From: Nematostella vectensis
Taxonomy: Eukaryota; Cnidaria; Anthozoa; Actiniaria; Edwardsiidae
DNA: 57,793 nucleotides
Assembly: GCF_932526225.1 (NCBI RefSeq)
Contig: NC_064037.1
Span: forward strand, 4,247,203 to 4,304,995
Direction: 5' to 3'
In this document: positions 18,901 to 30,609 of the stretch, piece after piece
Position numbering within the stretch: the first letter of the stretch is position 1
Layout: every line of letters starts with the position of its first letter
The notes under the pieces: generated by a model
The model's input: the letters and a program-made list of their open reading frames with translations, nothing else
Told to the model about the DNA's origin: nothing
The model's database searches: none
Position numbers and translations under genes: made by a program

Positions 18901-21817
18901 AAAGGCATGTAAGGACGTGCGAAATAATGTTATGGCGTATGTACCTTATGTATTGTGATTCTTTGACTTGTTGTAAACTTATGTCTTCTAATCTTATGCT
19001 TAAAGGCCTGTTTTTAGGTGTACATATCTTTGTCTTTTAATCTTTAGATTTATTGCCTGGTGAGATATGTACGTATCTACCTTATGTCTTCTCGTCGTTA
19101 GATTGATTGCTTGGTGAGATGTACATGACATATCTATCTTATGTTTTCTGATATTGGATATGTTGCCTGGTGAGATGTACGTATCTACCTTATGTCTTCT
19201 CGTCGTTGGATTGGTTGCTTGGTAAGATGTACATATCTACCTTATGTCTTCTGACCTTCAATGTGTCGCTTGGTGAGATGTACGTATCTACATTATATCA
19301 TCTGATACTGGATGTGTTGCCTGGTGAGATGTACATATCTACCTTATGTCTTTTGATCGCTGGATTTATTGCTTGGTGATATACGCGTATATCATCTACC
19401 TTGAATCTTCTGATCCTTAGATTAGTTGTGAAGCCTGGTGGGATGTCGTAAGCATTCAGTTCCATATCAGGAGGTTCGGCCTGGTCATGGACAGCTAAAA
19501 CAAACCCGACATTCTCGTAGCTGTACGCCCCGTAATACTCCTCTGGCTGAGCGTTTAGCCGAAGTATCAGCGATTCAAGTCTCCCAGGTGTAGCGATGCG
19601 CCGTACTGATGAATTATCGCGACCAGAGTTGAAGGTGTAGCAAAGGCCGCGCTGCAAAAATGGTAGTGGCTTAAACATTTTTGACGAGGCGAGGCAAGAC
19701 AAGTAAACTTTTGTTTATTCTGGCATACTACAGAACAGATACATTGTTTTTTACAGACGTTAAAGTCAGCTAATATTAGACATCCATTAAGGCTTATTTA
19801 AGGCGCGTGACCAGGATTGGCTTAGGGAGGGGGGGGGGAGTGAGCAGTCATAGCAATCATATGGAAAAATCATAGTATTTGAAGATGCCTTAAAAGGAAA
19901 TGTGCCTGCGAACCCCCTGTGTGCGTCCCCTGTATTTATGTGACAGGGTCACTAGACGTATATTTTATTCTTTATTTCACTCTAGATTTTGCTGTAATCA
20001 TCTTTTGTTTTTTGGATGCAACTTACTAAACGTTTAGGAAAGTAGTTCCATGTTGTCAAACGGATGTACGCGAGCTACACTCGCCTGCGATAACATGATT
20101 AGTGGGCGCAGTATTTGATCAACTTCTTTTCGGTAAATTACTTTTGATTTTTGATACAATTATCACTAGAGATAAGCGATACAAGTACAGGACATCCTTG
20201 CCGCCCACTATAATAAGGAAAAGGCGTATGTTGACAACAAGTTGTAGAATCTCAAGAATGTTTTCCCACGCATGATCGTGTCGTACAAATAGGGGTCACA
20301 TTCAGCTAGTTTTCAGTTGTGTTTGAGTTACTACATTGGAAGGGTTTCAACTTGGATTTGTTGGAGAAGACCAAAGAACGACTGCTCGACGTAGACTCTA
20401 TTCTTGTTCCCGTTTATTGAACGTAAAGTGTTTGTGCTGAAGTCAGTGATTTCAATAAATTTGTCTAAAGAGAATCCTCATCCTGTTACATTTAGGCAGC
20501 ATGATTCAGGTGTATGCGACACCTCTTCAACTCGAGTCGTTATGTGTAAATCATGTGCCTACGGCTCCACTACGATGCTCGACTACAAAAGTCGTAGTGT
20601 AATTAAGGGCTAGGCCATGTAGTAGGCAGGTCGCATACGACTATATCGTGCTGTCTAGATCAGCCTTTAGACAGTTCAGGGAGACAGGAAGTGGAGTTGG
20701 TCAGGATTTAGTCATGTTATAAAAATTCTGTCAAATCATATTCTTCAGACTACGTTATGTGATTATTTGGCGCCATAATGTTACGCTTATGTTATTTCAG
20801 TTTAGTTAAAACGCCTGAACCGTGGCATAGATAAGGTCAGGTAAGCAAGGTCAAGTCAAGTAAGGTCACGTGGTAATCAGCTGTCATGTAGTGTTGCGAG
20901 AACAAATACTGCACCATAAATAAGTATCCGCTTACCCCTTTTTTAGAAACACAACCTTTTTGCTATGGATACGGGTATTGTCCACACAAAAATGCGAAAA
21001 CGGGACAAGTTAATTGAAAACCGTCTCCAAAGTCGGGTATTTTTGAAGATATAAGTACAATGTTATAATGTTTGTTGCAAGATGGTAATATTAAAACAAC
21101 ACCTTTTTCGTACCGTGTGAACACACAAAAACGGTTGCGTGGGGACGGGATTTTAATGATGCATTCTTAAGTTTACCCACTCATTTTAAAGTAAAAAGCC
21201 TTCTCCGCAATACAAATACCTTATTCTATTTTAAAGCGTTAGCTATATTTCGCCTAGTTTAGTCCTCTACTTACCATAAATGAAGTGGAAACAATGAAAT
21301 CTTGGGCTGTGCATCTTCGATCTTTGAATTCACACCCGTACATCATCTCACCTAACGTATGGCCATATTTCCGGACAAAATCCTCCGCATCCAGTCTCTC
21401 GTTTGTGGAATTAACTAATCCCAAATCTGCTTTGATGTAATTCATCTCGTCGAGATATCTCTGTGCGTCAGTGCCTATGATCAGGCTTTTTTTCATTATG
21501 TTCTGGTTGCAGATGGTTACGGCTGGAAAGTCAACTTCGTTTGGCTCTTCAACACTTCTACTCATAATGATTCCCCGGTCATTATAGTTCTTTATCCCGT
21601 TTACAAGCTGATATAAAAGAAAGCCTAAAGAGATTACAATAAAACAAGTCCACACCACTCGACGAGTTACGGAGTATGAATCAACCAAGAAGTGAAAACC
21701 ATGCAAAGTTGTGTAACCGCTGAATTCCTTGATAAGTTGTCGGGTTTTACTTCCACCTCTGTATTCGTTGTTTGAATTGATATCGGAAGAATCTTCGACT
21801 TTGCAGTTATAACTCAT
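15944..21817 (-). CDS. DEG/ENaC/ASIC-family ion channel subunit, complete, 7 exons, 469 aa
   Basis: Trimeric, amiloride-type sodium channel family (ASIC, FaNaC, HyNaC, degenerin), acting in the plasma membrane. Minus-strand exons in order: 21817-21275, 19651-19400, 18886-18730, 17937-17875, 17270-17090, 16922-16831, 16065-15944. All introns are GT-AG and phases close. Visible landmarks: the N-terminal gating motif HG at residues 39-40 (TTLHGFHF), TM1 about 54-74, FPAVTICNQN, YTFNSG, the HDQAEPP block, YPTKCG, the thumb/palm Cys pattern YSRKACIQECYAR...HCGC, APFCTSKEYLDC, KCDCPKRC with the SLAYYPS signature, and TM2 with DMGGSMGLFLG. The selectivity filter G/S-X-S reads Gly-Cys-Ser at 441-443. 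A short basic tail ends ERRKRNEVIN. The length is a little under the usual 500-600 aa. Ligand (protons, peptides or none) cannot be read from sequence. The exon 2 donor is embedded in a minisatellite made of its own copies. Confidence 0.93.
19017..19459 (-). repeat. ~52-bp minisatellite built from the channel exon 2 donor region
   Basis: Seven irregular units (GCYTGG marks at 19055, 19109, 19165, 19217, 19268, 19319 and 19371) match the 3' end of exon 2 itself (mark at 19433). On the minus strand each unit carries the exon-end sequence plus a donor-like ATAAG/GTAGAT. The canonical donor is TTCAAG/GTAGAT at 19400. Using the next copy (exon end 19343) would add 19 codons in frame; the following unit brings an in-frame TGA. 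Confidence 0.87.
19652..21274 (-). other. Channel gene intron 1
   Basis: A 1.6-kb intron between the TM1 exon and the finger-domain exon. I see no gene or clear mobile element in it. The flanking exons join in phase 0 and the family alignment is continuous, so no exon appears to be missing. Confidence 0.7.
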
Positions 21818-22434
21818 TGCAATGCTTCAAATTTCGGTTAGGTTTTACTCTACACCGTCAACGAATCTTTTTCGTCAAATGGAAAATACATTTCAAAAAA
21901 GAAAATTAGGAAAAGCGTGCCTGCTGATTTTGACGTTTCTTCCACCAGATGGTATTTTCTTCCCCTCTTCTTTTGTTCTGATATTCTTTATGCGCTGAAC
22001 GGTTTTGGTACTTAAATTATGAGCCTGTGAATGCGTATTTTTCCGTTAACACCTACTGTGTGCACCAGGACTCTTAAGGTGATTATAATCCATTTCTTTT
22101 ATTTCGCGAAAAAGAGATTGTTCTGTGAATACAGCGCACTAAAGCCGTTTGCTTAAACTATTTTTCGTTTGTGGTTTGTTTATATACCGGAAGATTAGGA
22201 TGAAATAAGTTTTGCATATGTGATTGTTGTCATTGCTTTAGGTTTGTAACATTGCAATTGTTTCTAAGAAAACATACATATTTCATGATGAATAAATTAA
22301 ACATTATTGCTGTATAGAAGTTATCCTTTCAATGTGCGCAGGTGGCCTTACTGTGTTTTTCAATTTCCCTTTCCTGCATAAGATTTAGCAATAGTTTGCT
22401 TCACAGCTTAGCGCTTTCTGCTTTCGCCCCACCC
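21818..22434. other. Channel gene 5' flank
   Basis: Upstream (minus-strand) sequence of the channel gene. It should contain the promoter and any 5' untranslated exon, but no specific element could be recognised. It is AT-rich and free of convincing open frames. Confidence 0.5.
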
Positions 22435-22970
22435 GTGTTGTTGCCGAGTTTTTCTTACCAAACAGGAGTTGAAGGCGTACATCTACATTACTATTGTAAG
22501 GAAATAGGAAGTGTGAGGGAAAATCTCGTATTTTTTAACTGTGCAATTGTGTTTGGACAAAATAAGGAATTGAGTTGAGATTAAATTCCACGCACAAAAG
22601 CTACCAGCGTGAATCCCTCGATTCGGGAAAACTTGAGATGAGTTCAAGCTATCGGTTAAGTTCAAAACAAGATTAAACCAAGAGAAACAAATGAAGGAAA
22701 TCGTGTTGTTGCCGAGTTTTTCTTACCAAACAGGAGTAGAAGGCGTACATCTACATTACTATTGTAAGGAAATAGGAAGTGTGAGGGAAAAATCTCGTAT
22801 TTTTTAACTGTGCAATTGTGTTTGGACAAAATAAGGAATTGAGTTGAGATTAAATTCCACGCACAAAAGCTACCAGCGTGAATCCCTCGATTCGGGAAAA
22901 CTTGAGATGAGTTCAAGCTATCGGTTAAGTTCAAAACAAGATTAAACCAAGAGAAACAAATGAAGGAAAT
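22435..22970. repeat. 268-bp near-identical tandem duplication
   Basis: GTGTTGTTGCCGAGTTTTTC through AAACAAATGAAGGAAAT occurs at 22435-22702 and again at 22703-22970. I noticed only a couple of substitutions and one extra A. Such high identity implies a recent event or gene conversion. No gene is involved; a shared minus-strand open frame over both copies has no recognisable motif. Confidence 0.93.
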
Positions 22971-23759
22971 TGATCTTGTTAAAATTGATTTAGCCATTTT
23001 CATGGGGCAAAATGGTGATTGCTTGTTGTCGAGAGTCTCGGCTTTAAAAATAAAAAAACGAACTTCTGAATTGTTCATAAACACTAGTGGAATGCCCCAA
23101 ATATACAGTTGGGATCGAAAGGTCAGATGATTGTTTTTTATTTATTCATTCATTCATTTATTTATTTATTCTGTCAAATGAAAAGACTGACCCATTTAGC
23201 TTGGGCAGCCTGGAATAAATTTTATCAGGATAAATTGAGCGGGGCAAAAAACAATAGAGAACACAGTGAAATTTTCTGTGAAATGGAAACTATCGATACA
23301 TTCCAGCCGTTTTCCTCAATCACGATGTGAAGTTTTATGCAATACACTCTTGTATTTATAAGAACCTTTCTTTATAAGAACGTCCAGCCTGAGATTTCAA
23401 CACAGATAGCCGTAAAAAGTTTCTTTTTTAGTCCTAATGCGTTCTAAATTCATAGATCGGATGAATTGCAGAATCAAAATGTGCTCGTCATAGTAACAAC
23501 CTTAATATGTAGATTTAGGCATTGCTGTTATAATATTAGTTTGTTACTACCCTCCCCCTTAGGACCCCTCGTACCGCGGGCTCACGCGTTGTTCTTGAAC
23601 AGTCACATGGAGTTTCGTTTGAAGTTTGTGTCAGAAAATTAAGAGATTAAATGTGTTGAATTGGCCGACAACCGTCTTATAACAATTGCATTGCGGAGCT
23701 CCAAACGACCATATCTTTTGCTTATTTTCGCTTAATAATTTAAACATATTAAATATTAT

Positions 23760-24600
23760 TATTATTTCTGTTTTTGACGACGTCAACTATTTCACAGATC
23801 ACGCGATCAACATGTTAAACCCCCTTCCCCCCACATCTACATGACATATAACAAGTTTAGTTGTCATACGATGTGTCGGCGACATGACGGAAAAACCTGG
23901 AAAACGCGCAAATCCAGTTAGAGAGAAAAGACACAATTTCTTACAATGGCTATAGGTTCATTGTATATCGGACTGATTTTCAAAACACAAATAACGTGAG
24001 ACCGTAGTGCGCATAACTAGATTTTGGCTTTTTAAGATAATTTTTCCTTGATCACCATTGCCCTTTGTATTAGTTCAGGGACGAAAAGCTCGAATTTCAA
24101 TTACACTTCATAAAAAGTCGCACCAATTAAAAAAAAAGTCGCACTTGATATTTTGTTTGCTATAAGTTACTAAGTACTCAGAGAAATTCTCCGCCTTATT
24201 CGATGTGAAATGGGCTTATTTGAAGCGTCACGTCATGTTTTTCCGTCATGTCTGTTTCGGCGATGATGTCACGTGAATGACGTCACGTGACCATCTCACT
24301 GCACCCCACTTGAAACATACATCACACCTACCGAGTTTTGTTGTCACACGATGTTTCTTTAATGAAATATAAATATTTTTTATTTGATAACGTTGGCCTA
24401 TTTTTGCTTCTAGTGACGTCACTGATGACGTCACAATCACTTGACTATATTGGTGCACCCCCTTGACACCTTCATGACACATTTTTTATTTTGATGACGT
24501 CAGCATACTTTTGCTTCTAGTGATGTCATCGATGACGTCACCAATCACGTGACCACTGTTTTGCACTTCCCTTAGCGCATACCAGGGGCTCATAAGTAGG
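23760..24600. repeat. Composite dispersed repeat rich in TGACGTCA
   Basis: Several diverged blocks share the order GATGACGTCAC..ATCACGTGACC, a C-rich patch with CTTGACACC..CATGACA, and GTTTTGTTGTCACACGATGT. Copies start near 23770, 24250, 24410 and 24500, and a related block lies at 25070-25140. At least four perfect TGACGTCA palindromes occur between 24270 and 24545. The array is non-coding and most likely transposon-derived. Confidence 0.65.
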
Positions 24601-25058
24601 GGCAATCAACTTCCCCATTTTCTGGTACTATATAGGTGTCACGGCGTTTCCTAGGATCAGGCTATTTTTAAGCGCGGATGAGCCAATCAGATTCTACCTT
24701 TGTGTGGCTGAGCTCAACTGCACGCGCAGTCTCAGACAAAAAGCTATGTTCTCTCTTCGGTAATTTGACTTTTTGTTGTCTCTTCTTTAATATGAATCCA
24801 ACCCTACCCATGACTTTGAATTCTAGCTTGCAATTCTTTTGGTAAAAAAAAAAAAAAAAAACGACGGATGATATATGAAAATATATTCTTCCTAACTGCA
24901 ATTTGCGCGTGCGGCCTCACGTCACTCGCGGGCGCGACCAACGTCAAAAAATCTGATTGGCCCGTTCGTGCGCGCGCGTCTAAAAATAGCCTGATCCTAG
25001 GAGATGCGCGCTGTGACATTTATATAATAGAGATGATCGCCCCTATTTATGAGTCCCT
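24585..25058. mobile_element. Nested inverted-repeat elements
   Basis: The outer pair is GGGGCTCATAAGTAGGGGCA at 24585 and its partner CGCCCCTATTTATGAGTCCC near 25038. The inner pair is CCTAGGATCAGGCTATTTTT near 24650, continuing to GCCAATCAGA, with the reverse complement at 24951-25003. One palindromic element appears to sit inside another. The segment between has no gene; an A-run of 18 lies at 24845. Confidence 0.75.
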
Positions 25059-25528
25059 GCAGATACATGACACCTGCCAAGTTTGGTTGTCATACGGTGC
25101 TTTTAAGGGAAGGACGGACGGGGGGAAATCGCGTCACGAAAACTCGAGTCGATGGGTTACCAATATTTGTTTTATATACCACTTTTTCTTAGGTATGGGG
25201 CTCCGCTCACGTGGCGCTTCGCGCCGCGCCGGGGCTCCTCTCTATTATTGCATGTTGTGCCACAGGCATCCCACCTTACCGGAACCGAATGTTTTATCTC
25301 GCAAACAGTTCTGGGATAGGCTTTTCAACGAGTTCAAAATGGCGGCAAGTTCAAGTCAGTGGTTTTTTATGCTTCGAAAAACTTTCTCTCTGTGTAGGAT
25401 CATTCATCTTCCCAACTTGGTGAAATATGGATCGCTAATATTTCGCGGATACGGAAGTGATGGATAACAAGATGGTATGTTTTTATGTATTTTAATTGCA
25501 AAGCTATGAACAAGCTCACTTTATTGTA

Positions 25529-26702
25529 CAGTCGAACCTCTATTAAGCGGTCACTCTCGGGACTTAGCTTAGTGACCGCTTAATAGAGGTTGACCGCTTA
25601 ATAGAGGTTTCGCTATTTTCGCCCCTAAATTAGCGTAAATCGGGCTGTAATTATACGTAAGAACTTTTTATTATAATTAACAACAGTAACAATCATGTTA
25701 GCCCTAAGACGGGGCCTGGTGCACTCCAATTTGATCCAGAAATGTTTGAAACCGCCTAGTCAGTTTATTTTTGCCTATACGGCTCTTGTGGCTTTGCCCA
25801 ATTCTATGGGCATGAGCTACTTTCGCTGGCGTTATGGAAAGTAAATGAGTGCGTTAAGGTGATGTTACACGCGTCGTTTCCGTCGATATCCGTCATTAAG
25901 CGTTTGCGCGATTTTGGAAGTCAAACAAAAACTCGCAGTGCGTTGCCGTACCCAAAAACTCACAAATCTGACCCAGTTGCATTCATTCGGGGATACCATG
26001 AGTACATGACTGAGTGGGAACCAGCACTAGAAGATGTTTACAAACTTATGCGGGAACCAACTAACATAAAGGATCCGAATGCTGTTGGAATCGTAACAGA
26101 AAAAGCCGACAAAACGGTGATGGATGGAGACGGTCACCCGAATACTCTAGTTGACGATTACGAAGTTATCAGGCATATTCCCAAACTGATGTCAACGTGG
26201 GTTACCTAATATCTCAAGAGACCTACGAACTGTGAGAAAATGGTAGTCAAAGGGAAGTGGGTGAACAGAGGTGGTGGCTATGGACTCGGGATTCCTTGTG
26301 AATACATATTTGAAGGTGACAGTTTTTCTTCTAGCTGGCTAAAGCGGAAATTGGTAATCGAGGAATTTGATGCCACTGATCCGCACAAGACCACACAAGT
26401 CTCACAAGACGATTAGTCATAGTAATTAGATTAGACAGTTGAAAATATGACGAAATATGATGCGCACTATCTGTTGTCATGCTGACAAATATTGATGATG
26501 ACCGTTTAATAGAGGTGAAAAACAATGAAATCAACCAATTGGGCCCCTCCTTTGGTGACCGCGTCCGCTTAATAGAGGTAACCGCTCAATAGAGGTCAAA
26601 TTTACAGTAAACATTTAAGGGGGAAAAATCTGGACTTTGGTAAATGACTGTTGAATAGAGGGTGACCGCTCAATAGATGGCCACTTAATAGAGGTTCGAC
26701 TG
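25529..26702. mobile_element. TA-flanked DNA transposon, pogo/Tc1-mariner-like
   Basis: The left end CAGTCGAACCTCTATTAAG and the right end CTTAATAGAGGTTCGACTG are inverted repeats, flanked on both sides by TA (25527-25528 and 26703-26704), as expected for the Tc1/mariner/pogo superfamily. Subterminal GACCGCTTAATAGAGGT motifs recur many times near both ends. The 1174-bp body has no recognisable transposase. It holds a broken HIRAN-like frame instead, so the element is non-autonomous. Confidence 0.85.
25859..26416 (+). pseudogene. Broken HIRAN-like cargo frame inside the DNA element
   Basis: The first part (25859-26209) reads FIRGYHEYMTEWEPALEDVY, then KLMREPTNIKDPNAVGIV, a pattern like the HIRAN core (Arg-Glu-Pro-x-Asn-x-x-Asp-Pro-Asn-Ala-Val). 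It ends at a stop. After a gap the frame resumes with VNRGGGYGLGIPCEYIFEGD and stops at 26414-26416. HIRAN domains bind DNA ends in helicase-family proteins such as HLTF. Family assignment is from pattern memory and is moderate. No transposase or helicase motif accompanies it. Confidence 0.5.
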
Positions 26703-26769
26703 TAGTCGACTGTAGTTTATGCACTAGTTGAGACTCGATCCTTGCTTTTCTTGCTTTTCCTTGCTTTTC

Positions 26770-28289
26770 CAACTACTGTCCTATTTCAATGACTGCTGTG
26801 CCTTGTAAAATACTTGAGCACATTATTTTCCATGACATAATGAATCATCTTGATACCCATAATATCCTCGTCAAGTTCCAACATGGTTTTCGCAGGTTCT
26901 TTTCCTGTAAAACGCAATTAATAACCACCCTAGATGATGTGGGGAAAGCTCTAGATCTTGGCAGACAAACTGATCTGATCATCATGGTAAAGCCTATGAT
27001 ATTGTTACCCACCAGCGGCTTATTTTTATGGAATTCGGGGTCTCCTAAAGACCTGGCTTACAACCTGGTTAACACATAGGGAACAATCCGTTCTTGTTGA
27101 TGGAGTCTCATCTGCCCCTATAAGTGTGTCATCTGGTGTGCCCCAGGGACCGTTCTCGGCCCTCTGATGTTTTTACTCTACATAAATGACATCGGCAATG
27201 ATTGTAAATCTTCTACCATAAGATTGTTTGCTGATGATACTCTTTTATACAGTGTCATCGAGGCAACTTCTGATGCACATCAGCTCCAGTCTGATCTTAC
27301 CTCCATCGAGAAATGGTCAGAGAAATGGCTCATGTCCTTTAACCCAACAAAATGTTTTGTCATGAGAGTCACGAGAAATAGGGAACCTATAGTATTTAAC
27401 TACACATTGATGAACCACATCCTTAAACCAGTTGAACACCATCCATACCTAGGCGTGGAGCTCTCGAACACACTTGACTGGAGCTGGCATATAAACAACA
27501 AAGTGTCCAAAGCCAACCAGACCTTAGGTTTTCTTAGGCGCAACCTAAGCAATTGCCCAGAGAACATTAAGGAAGCTGCTTATAAATCGCTCGTTCTTCC
27601 ACACTTAGAGTATGCCAGCTCTGCCTGGGATCCATGGTTAAAGAAACACGTCAAACAGATTGAGAAGGTTCAAAGGAGGGCGGGTCGTTTTGTTAAAAAT
27701 TGCTGGGATAGGACTCCTGGCACAGTCACAAACATCCTAAACGATTTGGAGTGGCCCCCTCTCTCTAAAAGGCGCCAGGATGCCAGGCTTACATTATTTT
27801 ACAAGGCTGTTAACAAAAAATCAGCACTTGAGATACCAGACAATATTGATAGACGCACCCGCCAATTACGCAGCTCTCATCTAGATAAATTTATCGAGTT
27901 ATGTCCAAGAACAGAAGCTTATAAGAACTCGTTTTTCTGTAGGACAATAAAAGAATGGAACAAGCTGCCCCGCCTTACCCTGGATTCCACTAGTGCAGAT
28001 ATTTTTAGAGAACGAATAAAATTAAATTAAATTAATAAAATTATATTAATACCAATAATGCTGTTTAAACGATTTTTATCTTTTTACTTTATGCATCTTT
28101 TTTTATTCTGCCTTATTATTATTTTTATTATTATTATTATTTCTATTATTATTTTATTTTATGGTTTTTTTTAGTTAATTAATTAATTAATGTATTTATT
28201 TATTTATTTACTTATACAATTAATTTATATCCACAGTGATGGTAACCCCTTTGTGGATTAACAATGTAGATGTAGATGTAGATGTTCAT
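26770..28289 (+). mobile_element. 5'-truncated LINE (CR1/L2/jockey-like) with TGTAGA tail
   Basis: ORF2 remnant beginning abruptly at NYCPISMTAVPCKILEHI, about 65 bp after the TIR element ends. Reverse transcriptase motifs follow: FQHGFR, the region that should hold the first catalytic Asp (deleted or scrambled), SGVPQG in a shifted frame near 27130, LLYINDI, and the catalytic LFADDTLLY near 27225. After that come EKWLMSFNPTKC, YLGVELS, PHLEYASSAWDPW and a C-terminal EWNKLPRLTL end with a stop at 28028-28030. The last part (27167-28030) is one open frame of 287 codons. A (TGTAGA)n tail at 28265-28285 marks the 3' end. It is dead: truncated and frameshifted. Confidence 0.9.
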
Positions 28290-29180
28290 TTTACAGATTC
28301 TTTGTTTACAGTTGACCACAAAGCCTTATTATTACATATTTTATTTACTCACATCTTTTGTTATCTATTTGAAGTGAATTTAATTAGATAGAAGAAAATA
28401 TTAAGAATTGAGTAAAGATATAAAATCTAAAAGGTTATAACTTATGCATTAGTCAATTGAAATCCCCACCCCCATGTTCCCGGGGAAGGGTGGGGGATTA
28501 GATTTAAACACTGACAACAAGTCATCTGAAATAAGCCTTTTATCTTTCAAAGCCAGAACACTTCAGCTAGAACTTTTGTGCCAATAACTATGAGTTACTA
28601 GAAAAATGGAAAAATAAATCATCTTCATCTGGCATTAGTTATCATTCATATTTCTTTCCGCACATTTTTCTCTATGCAGCTTGCTGATACATGGAATTGG
28701 TTGCTACAAAAGAAAAAGACCCTCAGTCTCAAACCAGAAACTTACATGAGTTTACCAAAGAACATTTGTGATGCTATTCACTTGTCGTCAAACTCCCACA
28801 AGTCTTAGGGTCGAAAACTGTCAATTCCCCCACAACCTAAGGACAGATTCTCATTCAAAAGTGCTCTAAAACCCCACATTAACCCCACACTTTCCTGGGA
28901 CCATGGGGGTGGGGGTGGGGGGTTTCAAATGACTCGTGCATTAAGCTTAAAATGTGGTTTCTCAATTTACATCCCAAAGAAGGATCTACCAACCACATTC
29001 ATACAATATGGCCCTAATGATACTCTAATAATTTGTGACAACAAATTTAACATTGAAACCTTAAAACCACTAAAAAAGCAAACAAAATACAAGATACTTG
29101 TTATTCTACTTAGAACAACCCTGAGAGAGCCATTCACTAACACAGTATTGTGAGGAACCACCTAAGGCAGATCACACAGT
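28290..29180. other. Unassigned intergenic sequence
   Basis: No gene, RNA or element recognised. It contains AT-rich DNA and a GGTGGGGGTGGGG patch near 28906. A 74-codon plus-strand open frame (28929-29153) has no known motif and a Lys-rich composition suited to chance. Confidence 0.5.
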
Positions 29181-30130
29181 AGCCCTGCACTAACACAGTG
29201 TTTCAAGGGATCAACTTGGCATAGCCCTGCACTAACACATTGTTACAAGGGATCAACGTGGCATAGCCCTGCACCAACACATTGTTACAAGGGATCACTT
29301 TGGCATAGCCATGCACTAACACATTGTTACAAGGGATCAACTTGGCATAGCCCTGCACTAACACATTGTTACAAGGGATCAACTTGGCATAGCCCTGCAC
29401 TAACACAGTGTTTCAAGGGATCAACTTGGCATAGCCCTGCACTAACACAGTGTTACAAGGGATCAACTTGGCATAGCCCTGCACTTACACATTGTTACAA
29501 GGGATCACTTTGGCATAGCCATGCACTAACACATTGTTACAAGGGATCAACTTGGCATAGCCCTGCACTAACACATTGTTACAAGGGATCACTTTGGCAT
29601 AGCAATGCACTAACACATTGTTACAAGGGATCAACTTGGCATAGCCCTGCACTAACACATTGTTACAAGGGATCACTTTGGCATAGCCATGCACTAACAC
29701 ATTGTTTCAAGGGATCAACTTGGCATAGCCCTGCACTAACACATTGTTTCAAGGGATCAAATTGACATAGCCCTGCACTAACACAGTGTTTCAAGGGATC
29801 ACTTTGGCATAGCCATGCACTAACAAATGTTACAAGGGATCACTTTGGCATAGCCATGCACTAACACATTGTTACAAGGGATCAACTTGGCATAGCCCTG
29901 CACTAACATAGTGTTTCAAGGGATCATTTTGGCATAGTCATGCACTAACAAATGTTTCAAGGGATCACTTTGGCATAGCCATGCACTAACACATGTTTCA
30001 AGGGATCAACTTGGCATAGCCACGCACTATTAATACAGTTGTCAAGGGATCACTTTGGCATAGCCATGCACTAACACAGTGTTGCAAGGGATCAACTTGG
30101 CATAGCCATGCACTAACAAATTGATCCATG
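29180..30130. repeat. 42-bp minisatellite (~22 units)
   Basis: The unit is TTGGCATAGCCCTGCACTAA plus CACATTGTTACAAGGGATCAAC, with an exact 42-bp spacing in most of the array (for example GGCATA at 29218 and 29260). Two main variants alternate: CCCTGCAC...AACTTGG and CCATGCAC...ACTTTGG. The unit is divisible by three, so the minus strand gives an artefactual 14-residue LVQGYAKLIPCNNV repeat. Copies at the right end are more diverged. Confidence 0.93.
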
Positions 30131-30609
30131 GGTTTACCTTTGGCAGAACCAACATGCACCAACACTATGCACTTCATATTGGAAAGTGCCTAATTTCTGT
30201 GTGTTTTTTTTCTGTTCTGGGACAATAATGAAATTTTACAACAGTCACTGGTTATTAATGCTTATGAGCAAGCTCCACGAAATTAAGAATTTAGTTATTT
30301 TAAAAATATTGTCTTCTAGGAAATAGGGTTGATGTATGCTGCCACTGAAAATAAGCTTGACTCAGACTAGTTTTTAAATTGATTTGGTTCAAGTTAGGTT
30401 TGACATAATTATGCCCTACGCCTATAGTATAAATTACAGTGTGACATGACTTCAGTGATAACCTTGGCAGTTGTATGAAGTAAACCAAAAAGTATATTAG
30501 AAACATACAACGTGGTTGACATTAATTACTAGCCTATCAAGATGGAAAAAAAATTATTAATGAACATAGAGCATGATTGAATAACCCCAGTTATGAAGTT
30601 TGTGCCAAT

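Noticed and set aside
24868-25467. 199-codon plus-strand open frame
   Set aside because: It begins in the nested inverted-repeat element, crosses the CRE-type repeat and has no domain. Its composition fits a chance frame in GC-richer repeat DNA.
29203-29700. Minus-strand 14-residue LVQGYAKLIPCNNV repeat protein
   Set aside because: The 42-bp unit is divisible by three, so openness follows from the repeat; units elsewhere in the array break the frame.
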